The notes under the pieces: generated by a model | Told to the model about the DNA's origin: nothing | The model's input: the letters and a program-made list of their open reading frames with translations, nothing else | The model's database searches: none | Shown: piece by piece, positions 55,801 through 64,000 of the stretch | Numbering within the stretch: position 1 is the stretch's first letter | Layout: each line of letters begins with the position of its first letter | Translations under genes and position numbers: made by a program | Origin: Piromyces finnis | Taxonomy: Eukaryota > Neocallimastigomycota > Neocallimastigomycetes > Neocallimastigales > Neocallimastigaceae | Length of the DNA: 64,000 bases | Direction: 5' to 3' | Assembly (NCBI GenBank): GCA_002104945.1 | Contig: MCFH01000005.1 | Location: 558,001-622,000 of the forward strand

Positions 55801-56666
55801 ATCAATTTAAGAAATCTTATTAAAAGGTTATCTTTCCATTCTCCTTTCTATTTTAAAAAAACCTTTGGTTTTTAAGTGACTTTCGTTAATTGTATTTTTT
55901 GATTAAAAATATTTCATTATTAATTTTCCTTTTTTTATTAATATTTTTAATAATATATAAATATAAAAAATGAATTATTTCTAATTTAAAATAATATATT
56001 GGTAATATATAATGAAATACCACTGTTAATATACAATAATAATACATTAAATATATATTATATTATTATATATGACGGAATACAATAATATATGATAACA
56101 ATATATTGTAAATATAATACTCAATTCTGAAATTTTTATCTTTCTTTTATAATATCTGTAATCATTTATTATTAGGTAAAATACTAAATTGATTACTGAT
56201 AAATACACTATTAATATATAATAATACAATTATTTATTTAGGGATGATCAATATTAATATATTTATTATAGTATAATAATATTTTTTAAATAAGACAAAA
56301 AAAACTATATATACCTGTAAATTTTCTTCACTTTTTTTTTTATTATTATTCATTAATCATTAATTAATTAGTTAATAAATTAATAAATTGTATATATTTT
56401 ACAACTAAAATATTATAAAGGTATTTTGAGGAAAAAGTTATTTATATAGAATCTATTATTTATATCTAATATAAAGCGTGTTTTATTAGAAAAGAAATTA
56501 AAAAAAAAAAAAAAGAGTAGTAAAAAATTAAAAAAAAAAAAAAATATTTTACTAATATTTATTTATTTTTTATTCTCAATAAATTTATCCTTATTAAAAC
56601 AAAATAATAATAATAAAAAACAGAATTATAAAGTTTTTATATCTATATAATATATAAATAATCAAA

Positions 56667-57701
56667 ATGCTTATTATTCCAGAAAACTACAAGCCAACTA
56701 TTGACCCAGAATTATCTGAAGATGCCCTTAAGCTTATTAAGGACCACTTCCAAGATGATTTCTCTTCTGCTCTTCACTTACGTAGAGTTACTGCTCCACT
56801 TTTTGTTGCTGCCAACACTGGTATTAACGATAACTTAAATGGTACTGAACGTCCAGTTTCCTTTGGTATCAAGTGTATGAATGATGCTAAATGTGAAATT
56901 GTTCACTCTTTAGCTAAGTGGAAGAGAATGAAGTTAGGTGCTTACAAGATTAAGCCAGGATATGGTTTATACACTGATATGAATGCTCTTCGTCCAGATG
57001 AAGATGAATTAGATAACCTTCACTCTGTTTACGTTGACCAATGGGATTGGGAACGTTCCATTGAAGCTAAGGATCGTAACTTAAAGTACTTAAAAAAGAC
57101 TGTTAAGACTATCTACACTGTTTTAAAGGATACTGAAAAGTTTGTTTACAAGCGCTTCCCAAATATTGAACCAATCCTTCCAGAACAAATTACTTTCATT
57201 CAATCTGAAGATTTATTAAAGGAATACCCAGACTTAACTCCATTTGAAAGAGAAAACAAGGCTGCTGAAAAGTATGGTGCCGTTTTCATCATCGGTATTG
57301 GTGGTAAGTTAAGTAACGGTAAGATCCATGATGGTCGTTCTCCAGATTATGATGATTGGAGTTCTCCAACTGAAGATGGTTACTTTGGTTTAAACGGTGA
57401 TATTATCTTATGGAACCCACTTCTTAAGCGTTCATTTGAAATTTCTTCTATGGGTATTCGTGTTGATAAGGAAGCTCTTCTTCGTCAACTTGAATTAACC
57501 AATACTAATGACAGAAAAGAATTAATCTTCCACAAGTCTGTTCTTGAAGACAAGATTCCACTTTCTATTGGTGGTGGTATTGGTCAATCCCGTCTTTGTA
57601 TGTTCTTCCTTCGTATGGCTCACATTGGTGAATCCCAATCAAGTATTTGGCCAGAAGATATGATTAAGAAGTGTGCTGAAAATAACATTGTCTTAAAGTA
57701 A
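56667..57701 (+). CDS. asnA: Aspartate-ammonia ligase (asparagine synthetase A), bacterial type
   Basis: A single intronless frame encodes 344 residues; E. coli AsnA has 330. AsnA makes asparagine from aspartate, ammonia and ATP, unlike the glutamine-dependent AsnB/ASN1 enzyme normal in fungi. The fold is that of class II aminoacyl-tRNA synthetases. Family blocks are complete: VHSLAKWKRMKLG (from residue 79), LHSVYVDQWDWE, GLNGDIILWNP, the ATP/aspartyl-adenylate block SSMGIRVD (260-267) and the class II motif 3-like GGGIGQSR (302-309), then the conserved HIGESQSSIWP. No targeting peptide is apparent, so it is probably cytosolic. The start ATG follows an A-rich leader (AATCAAA), as in neighbouring genes. 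It has the most GC-containing coding sequence in the window, with AAG, CGT, TTC and AAC codons preferred, as expected for high expression. A bacterial-type gene without introns in a rumen fungus points to lateral acquisition; fungi in ammonia-rich gut fluid would benefit. Confidence 0.96.
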   Translation: MLIIPENYKPTIDPELSEDALKLIKDHFQDDFSSALHLRRVTAPLFVAANTGINDNLNGTERPVSFGIKCMNDAKCEIVHSLAKWKRMKLGAYKIKPGYGLYTDMNALRPDEDELDNLHSVYVDQWDWERSIEAKDRNLKYLKKTVKTIYTVLKDTEKFVYKRFPNIEPILPEQITFIQSEDLLKEYPDLTPFERENKAAEKYGAVFIIGIGGKLSNGKIHDGRSPDYDDWSSPTEDGYFGLNGDIILWNPLLKRSFEISSMGIRVDKEALLRQLELTNTNDRKELIFHKSVLEDKIPLSIGGGIGQSRLCMFFLRMAHIGESQSSIWPEDMIKKCAENNIVLK

Positions 57702-58260
57702 ACACCCTGTAGATAATAATAAAAAAGATATATTGTATAATATCTGTTTTTAATTAATTTATAATTGAATCAATTAAGATGTGTTTAATAATATGTAATA
57801 CATCACAGTTGATTAAAATATAAAATACTATTTTTTTTATAATTTTCATAAAAAATAATAATACCATTAAATATAATGTTTAGCAAATAATTGTCTATAA
57901 TACTTAAAAAAAAAAAAAAAAACATTTTTATATATACATTTTTTCTATTTTCTTGAAAGAAAAGGAAAAAAATTTATTCACATAAAAGCAAAAACTAATA
58001 AGAAAGTTTTGTTTTTAATTTTTTTTAAATTTTGAAAAGCTCATTTATATCGCATTCATTTTGTAATATATTTTAATAAAATAATAATAATAAAAATACA
58101 AATAAATATTTTCAAAAATATATATATTATATAGTATAGTGTTTTTTTTATTGATAACTATCAGTTTATATATATATAATTTTACTCTTAATGATATTTT
58201 TATCCTTTTTTTAAAAGTATTTATTTATTATTAAAACTTTTTATTTCATTAAATTTATTA
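57702..58260. other. Spacer downstream of asnA
   Basis: AT-rich sequence with a poly-A tract at about 57906-57921. A short AT hairpin-like stretch occurs just after the stop. Nothing gene-like was seen. Confidence 0.6.
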
Positions 58261-58747
58261 GGTAGGGACCAACCCTACACAATACAAATTGCATAGTTCA
58301 TTGAACTTTTATTCAACTTAATTATTTTTTATGTTATTTTATATTTATATTTTTATATATATTTTATTATTTTTATTTATTATTTATTATTATATCACTA
58401 TGTATTATCACCTAATGTAATATCACAAAATAAATAAATACAAAGAAGTATATTCTTAGTCTAAAAAAAAAAAGATCGTCGATGTCATATCAATATGGCA
58501 AAGAAACATTTTCAATATTCCGTACAAAGAATTCAATATTAGAATATTTTTGAATGGAGAAATTAAGAACACGAGAGTTTAACGGAAACCACTTTCAGAG
58601 TTTACTGAACTTTTACACGACTTAAATAATTATTTTATATTATTTTATTGTTTTTATTTATAATATATATATTTATCACTTAATATAATTAAAATTACAA
58701 ATTAAATAAATACAAGAAATATATTTTCTTCCTAGTCTAAAAAAAAA
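58261..58747 (+). repeat. Degenerate direct repeat pair
   Basis: Two related segments (about 58297-58473 and 58599-58747) share the order TGAACTTTTA, CTTAA-T-ATTATTTTA, TATCAC-TAAT, AATAAATACAA, TTCTT--TAGTCTAAAA. They are separated by about 125 bases of less AT-rich unrelated sequence. A perfect 6-bp hairpin GTAGGG/CCCTAC (58262-58278) stands at the left edge. They look like duplicated gene ends or remnants of a small repeat element; similarity was aligned by eye. Confidence 0.5.
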
Positions 58748-58917
58748 TTATTATTTTTTAAATAGTAATTTTTATTAAAATAAAAATGAAAGTTTTAAAG
58801 TATTTGTTGCTGTTAAAGAAAATAAAAAAAAAAAAAAAAACTAAAAGTAAAAATGCTTAAAAGGGTTAATGAAAGGGTTATTTATAATGAACTAAATTTT
58901 GGTATCAGTAAATATTC

Positions 58918-59520
58918 AACTATGATGGTTCATCCAGATAGTGGAAAATTCTAGAGCAAGAAAAATCTAGCGTTTTATTTATCTGGAAAATCCATTTCAA
59001 CTATTAATTGCTCTACACTTTTCTTGGTGTACAACTTGATAAAAAATTTGTCGCTCGTTCACACCTACTACTAAAGCTCTTAAATAAAAAAGTTTTAAAA
59101 GGACTTTTTTCATTTAAAAATTTTTAAGAAATTTAAATATTTCTATTTCATTCAAGAAACTAATATTAATTCATAAGTAATCACTAAAGTTTCATATTAT
59201 GCTCGGTTATTTGAGTCTGATAATGTTAGGTCTAGGATCGTACAGAAACATGTCAACAAGGAAATATGATGGGCTGCATGTGTGCACAAAACTGTTTCAT
59301 TTACATCTATATTCAATTTCAAAAGATTTTAATATTCCTCTATTATCTGAAAAATGTGAATTAGTTCAGGTTAGATTTTACAATAAATCAATTATATTAT
59401 CTCTTTCCTGATCAATTACGTCTCTAAATTCAGAAAGTATACATGGTGCAAATCGAGAAGACTTCTTGACTAACCTAATTAATGAGGGACACAATTTTGT
59501 CCCAGACAAATATGATCTTT
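58918..59520 (+). pseudogene. Decayed coding debris, possibly BTB-domain related
   Basis: Coding-like stretches in shifting frames are broken by stops. One runs near 58924-59071 (..FYLSGKSISTINCSTLFLV). An open piece at 59199-59411 contains LHLYSISKDFNIPLLSEKCE, the pattern of the last helices of BTB/POZ domains. A piece before 59520 reads REDFLTNLINEGHNFVPDKY. Base composition is clearly above the surrounding spacer. No intact frame can be assembled and I do not propose a product; the BTB link rests on about 20 residues. Confidence 0.35.
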
Positions 59521-61075
59521 GAGGCTGAGACCCATTAAAAATCAAATACAATTATTATACCCAAGTATAATAGCCTTCTTACTTCTATAATATATTATAT
59601 CCATTTTTTTTTTTTTTTTTTCATTTGTGCTTAATTAAACTTATTTTTTAGAATTTCTATTTTTTTGTTTTTTAAATTTGTTCTTAAATAGTTATACTAT
59701 AGTTTTTTCGGTATAATAACAATAACGGTTTTAAAAATTTTGTTGCCATTAAAAAAATAATAGCAAATCAAAATAATATAACTTTATGTCAAATCAAACA
59801 AGACACTTATATATAAAAAAATATAGGCTATTTTGATATTTTGATGGTTCCATTATCTATCAATATTATATTTTATATTATTAGTAAATAATGGTAAGAA
59901 ATAATAAAATAGGATAGTAAGATCAGCGTAATTAATAATAATTATAATTTTGTTTTGATTCTAATACAAGAAAAAAGCTCACAATATTAAAAATATTTAT
60001 TTAATCGTTAAAAAAGAGAAGTTTAACCATTTCATTAAAAATATATGATTCATTTTAATTTTTAAAAATGTTTTTTCTAAAATTAATTTCTTTCTATTCA
60101 AAAAATAGTTTATATTTATCATCTCAGTTTTTCAATACTCTAGAAAGGCATTTAATAATAAAATTATTTTCCTTCGCAATTTCATATAAAATACCAAAAC
60201 AATATATATTATACTTTAAAAATGAAATATACTTTGTTATAAATAATTTATTAATAATTGATATAATAAATGAATAAATCTTAACAAAAAATAGTATATA
60301 TTTCAATGTATCATTTATTTTTAAATGAACTTTACACTTTACATTTATATAACTAGCATATAAAAATATTCAATTTATTTATTATTTCCAACCATTTACT
60401 ATATATAATTAAAAGAATTTTAAGTTCTTTTTAAAAGTTACACGAAAATTTATTTTTAGTAATATTTTGTGAAAAATTCAATATCATCTTTTTCTCTTTA
60501 ATTACTTTTAATAAATTTGAAAGAAAAATGCCCAATCATTTAGTTAAAAAAACCATTTATTAAATAAAAAAGTTTTAGTTTGTAATCTTGTTACAAAGTC
60601 ATTGAAAATCATAAATTAAGAATAATACTTTTTATTAATTTAGTTAATTATGATTTTTTTTTTCTTATTATTCTTCTTCTAATACAAATATGAAAAATAA
60701 TGAAACATGATTATACTTTCAAAAAAAAATTAAGATTATATTAATAATATTATATTTAATATATTTAATTAATAAATTATGAGCTAACAATTATAAATTT
60801 TATAAATGTTATGAAAAACAAAACATTAATTATATCATATAAAATATATTGGAAAGCTATTTAAAGAACAAATATTATAATATTGAATTATTATTTTTAA
60901 TAAAAAAAAAGTATTTTATATATTTCCTTTTTTTTTTTTTTTTTTATTATTTTTTATTTTCTTGTACTTAAATTTTGTGTATATAAATTTCTTTTAAAAA
61001 AAAAAAAGTAATAATTGGAAAAATTACTATAAATTTAATACCCTAATAATTATAAAAATAAAAGAAAAAGTTAAT
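59521..61075. other. AT-rich spacer before the Cys-rich gene
   Basis: This region contains poly-T at about 59605-59621 and 60929-60945 and an A-run just before the next gene. A 69-codon open frame at 60068-60277 is Leu/Phe/Lys-rich and mirrored by an open frame on the opposite strand, so I do not count it as a gene. Confidence 0.55.
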
Positions 61076-61878
61076 ATGAAGTTTATTTTAAAAACATCTA
61101 ATTTAACTCTTATTGCACTAATTGTAAATATTAATTCTGTAAACTCATATGCAATAAGAAATGATATTCATCCTTCTTTAATTAATGGTATATCTATAAA
61201 TTAATAATTTAAAAAAGTCTTTTTTTTTTTTTATTTTTAACAAAAAAGAAAAAAGGATACTAATAATTAAATTATTATTATTAAATAATATATAATTGGT
61301 ATATATTGAATAAATAAAAAGCAAATCAATGTGTTAAAGAAAAAAACTGTGGAAATGATATCAATTGTATAGCAAATTGTTATAATGTTCCAAATCCAAA
61401 TAAAGAATCGGTATTAAGAACAGCAGATTGTCAAATATCTTGTAACGCTAAATATCCAGATCCATATCTTGATAATGAATTATTAAATCAATGTTATCAA
61501 GAATGTATCACCAAAGAATACTATTCCCCAAACAAAAATAATATTGATCAAGATACATTGAATAATGATAATCATTATGTTACTAACAATGCTATTCCAA
61601 ATTCAAATAATATATCTTCCGATTCAAATGTATCTAATGATGAATATGTTAATAATGAACCGAGAACAGATAATACTTCTAATAATAATGAAATAAATAA
61701 TACAACAAATAATACTAGTAATAATGGAAATAATCTTAATAATACAACTTATGATGAAAATGATAATCATATCTATTATCTTGAAGAAAAAAGTGGTAGT
61801 AAAGAATCAAGAATTTTCTATAGTCTTCTCTTTAGTGAATTAATTCTTGTCTTTACTGTTTTGTACTTGGAACTCTAA
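61076..61878 (+). CDS. Secreted Cys-rich protein with hydrophobic (GPI-type) C-terminus
   Basis: Two exons (61076-61187, 61322-61878) join to 222 residues. Residues 1-27 are a signal peptide (MKFILKTSNLTLIALIVNIN...). A compact cysteine domain follows (~38-100): QCVKEKNC, DINCIANC, VPNPN, DCQISC, QCYQECI, EYY. This Cys pattern with a central VPNPN resembles a widespread fungal group of small secreted or GPI-anchored cell-surface proteins; I know it as a pattern, not a named function. A long Asn/Ser/Thr-rich spacer, likely glycosylated, leads to a C-terminal hydrophobic stretch (FYSLLFSELILVFTVLYLEL). That tail fits a GPI-attachment signal, with a Gly-Ser upstream as possible omega site. A role at the cell wall is inferred. 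The splice (GGTATA donor, AAAAAG acceptor) is needed to connect the signal peptide with the domain and is in phase. Confidence 0.75.
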
Positions 61879-62590
61879 AAAAGATATTTAAAATATCAAT
61901 TACTAATTACATATATATAAATATGTATATTATATTAATTAGGATAATATATTATTATTCGTTTTTTATAATAATACTGATAATTCTTAATTATAAATAA
62001 TTAATAAAAAAAACCATTATATACCCTATATACCCTTATAAAAAATAAAAAAAAAAAAGTCTGAACTAAAATCTTTAAATTGATAAAGTAATTATCATTA
62101 TTACTATTATTATTTTTCTACAATCGATTCCTCATTTAATAAATTAACAATATTAGTACTTTTTTTTTTTTTTATTTTATTTTATTATTATTATAGTCAT
62201 TTATTATTTATTATTATTTATTATTGTTGTTATAATTGTATTAATATATAATAATATGATTATAAATATATTATTTGAAATATAAAGATAGAAGAAAAAA
62301 AAAAAAAAAAAAAAATGAAATAAAAATAAAATAATAAATAATTGTATGTCTTTGTATGTTTCTATTATAAATTAAATATATTGGCTATTGGTATATATAA
62401 AAATAAAGATGAAATAATAAAAATTTTCATACATTTAAATAAGTTCTAATTATTTTTTTGATTATATAATATAAATAATAATTATATTTATAATAAAAAA
62501 AGAAAATAAAGAAATATATTAATTATAAATAATTTTTAATTGTTTATATTTACAATTAAAGTACTATATAAAAAACAAAAGAAAAGAAAA
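61879..62590. other. Convergent spacer
   Basis: This region lies between the 3' ends of the Cys-rich gene (+) and condensin CAP-H (-). It has a poly-T at about 62160-62173, a poly-A at about 62295-62315 and TTA-rich sequence. No gene recognised. Confidence 0.6.
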
Positions 62591-64000
62591 TTAATGATTT
62601 TGAGTAATAGTTAATTCAGATAAAGAACCATCACTAATAATTTCTAAATCTTTTTCGTTAGCTAAATGAAGTAAACAAATAAAACAAAATGCAACCGATA
62701 TATCTTTAATATTCTTTTCTTGATACATATCTTTCAATCCTCCTACAACCTCTGAAAATCTGAAATCACGTTGTATTGTATTATTTTCTTCAGGATCCTT
62801 TAATATTATTTAGAAAAAAAAAGGGGTGATTAATAAATTATATCTTCTTTATTTTAATAACATTTAAAAAAAAAATTACCTCTTCTTGCATAGGATCTTC
62901 TGATACATAATTAATATCTTTAGTTGGTTCTGTTGTATCTTCTTTACTTCCAGAAAGCTCTTTCCAAATATTATCTTTAAGTTTTTTAACATCAACTCTT
63001 TTTGCTGATCTTGCATAATTTATTGCTAAGGATTTAATCTTTTTTGGTTTAGCAACTAATTGTTCACCATAATTACCTATATCTCCATCTACAATAGCAT
63101 CCTTTAATGCATTTTCTATTGTATTATTTTCTTCAATATTTTCAATACTATTATAACTGTCCTCTTCATCATCATCATCATCATCATTGAAGAAATAAGT
63201 TGTATTATCCATAATACCAACATTTTCACTATCACCCTTTCCTAATGCTTTTTAATATAGCAAATAATAACATATCAACATATATTCATTAATTCCTTAA
63301 TATTTAACATAAATTTATATTAATATTCATTTTATCTTTTATATATATAATATTTACTCGTTGTATGAGTTTCTTCGAATATTGGGGCATCATCTCTATG
63401 ATCAGCCCAAAAAGCTTGGTTAACATCATCTAATTATAAATAATAATAAAAGAATTTTTACAAAAGTTATTATATTTATATATATATATATATATTACAT
63501 TTATATATAGCACTAAATTTATATTTATATATATAAATGAAATTAGAATAAGAACCATCAATATTTTCTTGTATAATCTCTTCATCATCATGACTTTTTT
63601 TAAATTTAACCTAGGATATTAAATCAAATTATATATTATCATTATTAAATGTAAATATAAATTAAAAAATAGATCTAAACAAACCTTTATCTATATAATG
63701 AGATTAGTATTAAATACATACAATAACATTTGGCTTTAAGAAAAGCTTTAAGAAATCTCGTGAAGAAAAATGGGAATCTTCAGGTAATAAGAAATTATTC
63801 TTTTTATAGGTGGTATTATTTAATGTTGGTATACGGTCTGTTGATTTGAATATTTCTTCTTCGGAAACATCTTCACCATTAACAAAATCAATTGTAAAAG
63901 CTCTATTGCTTTTCTTTGCAACAGTATTACTACTTGTATTTGATGTAATATTAGATATTTCATTTGATGCTCCTTTTTCATCAACTGGATGTGATATATT
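62591..64000 (-). CDS. BRN1: Condensin complex subunit 2 (CAP-H/Barren/Brn1), 5' part beyond window
   Basis: Five visible exons (>64000-63722, 63610-63556, 63429-63358, 63247-62880, 62797-62591) join in phase to the C-terminal 326 residues. CAP-H is the kleisin of condensin, closing the SMC2-SMC4 ring and recruiting the HEAT-repeat subunits to compact mitotic chromosomes. Family signatures seen are FTIDFVNGEDVSEEEIF, SHFSSRDFLKLFLKP, QAFWADH, an acidic Asp/Glu patch, YARSAKRVDVKKLKDNIW (the C-terminal winged-helix region that contacts SMC4) and the terminal block FSEVVGGLKDMYQEKNIKDI, then VAFCFICLLHLANEKDLEI. The protein ends ..LTITQNH, as usual for CAP-H. The N-terminal SMC2-binding region lies outside the window. 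The donor after 63556 (GTTCTT) is unusual but is the only choice found that keeps the frame. Confidence 0.92.

Larger units (their letters stand above)
49732..56666. other. 6.9-kb gene-free AT-rich region
   Basis: This is the largest spacer in the window. It contains a GAAA repeat (about 49980-50003), poly-A and poly-T tracts, a GTTTTT repeat (about 50426-50470), a TTA microsatellite (about 51965-52015), a TTTA run (about 53210-53236) and the 130-bp element at 52718-52847. A perfect 9-bp hairpin lies at 53359-53381. No ORF of coding character, tRNA or other RNA gene was recognised on either strand. Confidence 0.6.

Noticed and set aside
60068-60306. Small open frames on both strands (69 and 60 codons)
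   Set aside because: Mutually antisense, low complexity and no recognisable motif; probably chance in a stop-poor patch.

Overview
The window looks like nuclear DNA of an anaerobic gut fungus (Neocallimastigomycota; Neocallimastix, Piromyces or Anaeromyces type). The reasons are extreme AT content, long homopolymers and (TAA)n/(TTTA)n microsatellites between and inside genes, short AT-rich GT-AG introns, Asn/Lys/Ile-rich proteins, typical fungal housekeeping genes, and a bacterial-type aspartate-ammonia ligase beside them. This is inferred from composition and gene content; no marker gene fixes the species.

Layout. 1-1729 (+) is the 3' half of ELP3 (radical SAM/acetyltransferase of Elongator), in seven exons. 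3483-4094 (-) is a cold-shock-domain RNA-binding protein with a Gln/Asn/Met-rich tail. 7329-8651 (-) is a stand-alone copia-type gag-like gene with a His/Ser/Arg-rich tail and no pol. 9873-12512 (-) is a DBP7/DDX31 DEAD-box helicase for ribosome assembly. 13149-15170 (-) is an eight-exon MRG15/Eaf3 chromodomain protein. 17293-18676 (+) is a three-exon fungal multi-pass membrane protein of unknown function. 19088-22768 (-) is a giant ankyrin-repeat protein whose start cannot be placed. 25234-25716 (-) is a small CBM48 (AMPK-type glycogen-binding) protein. 29332-30994 (+) is a Nab2/ZC3H14-like CCCH zinc-finger protein in five exons. 33396-42941 (+) is a 3094-residue NBAS/Sec39 homologue carrying about a dozen tandem Trp-acidic repeats. 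43999-46754 (+) is glucosidase II beta in nine exons, ending in HDEL. 47511-49731 (-) is a membrane-anchored Shewanella-like (SLP) metallophosphatase in four exons. 56667-57701 (+) is intronless AsnA. 58261-59520 holds a degenerate direct repeat and decayed coding debris. 61076-61878 (+) is a secreted Cys-rich protein with a hydrophobic C-terminus. 62591-64000 (-) is the C-terminal part of condensin subunit CAP-H/Brn1.

There is no operon logic. Several genes do belong to common processes: NBAS/Sec39 is the ER tether for COPI vesicles that bring HDEL proteins back, and its neighbour glucosidase II beta is such an HDEL protein. ELP3, MRG15, DBP7, Nab2 and CAP-H are core nuclear functions. Intergenic spacers are long (up to 6.9 kb), extremely AT-rich and apparently gene-free. 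They contain a few structured islands, namely two imperfect hairpins and one 130-bp element with TGTTAGA...TCTAACA ends.

The most notable findings are the recently expanded W-D-V-P-L-D-L repeat array inside NBAS/Sec39 (a candidate multivalent COPI-binding tail), the bacterial-type AsnA in a eukaryotic locus, the lone gag-like gene, and the membrane-anchored SLP phosphatase. Exon coordinates were worked out by hand from reading frame and GT-AG sites; the phases add up for every listed join.
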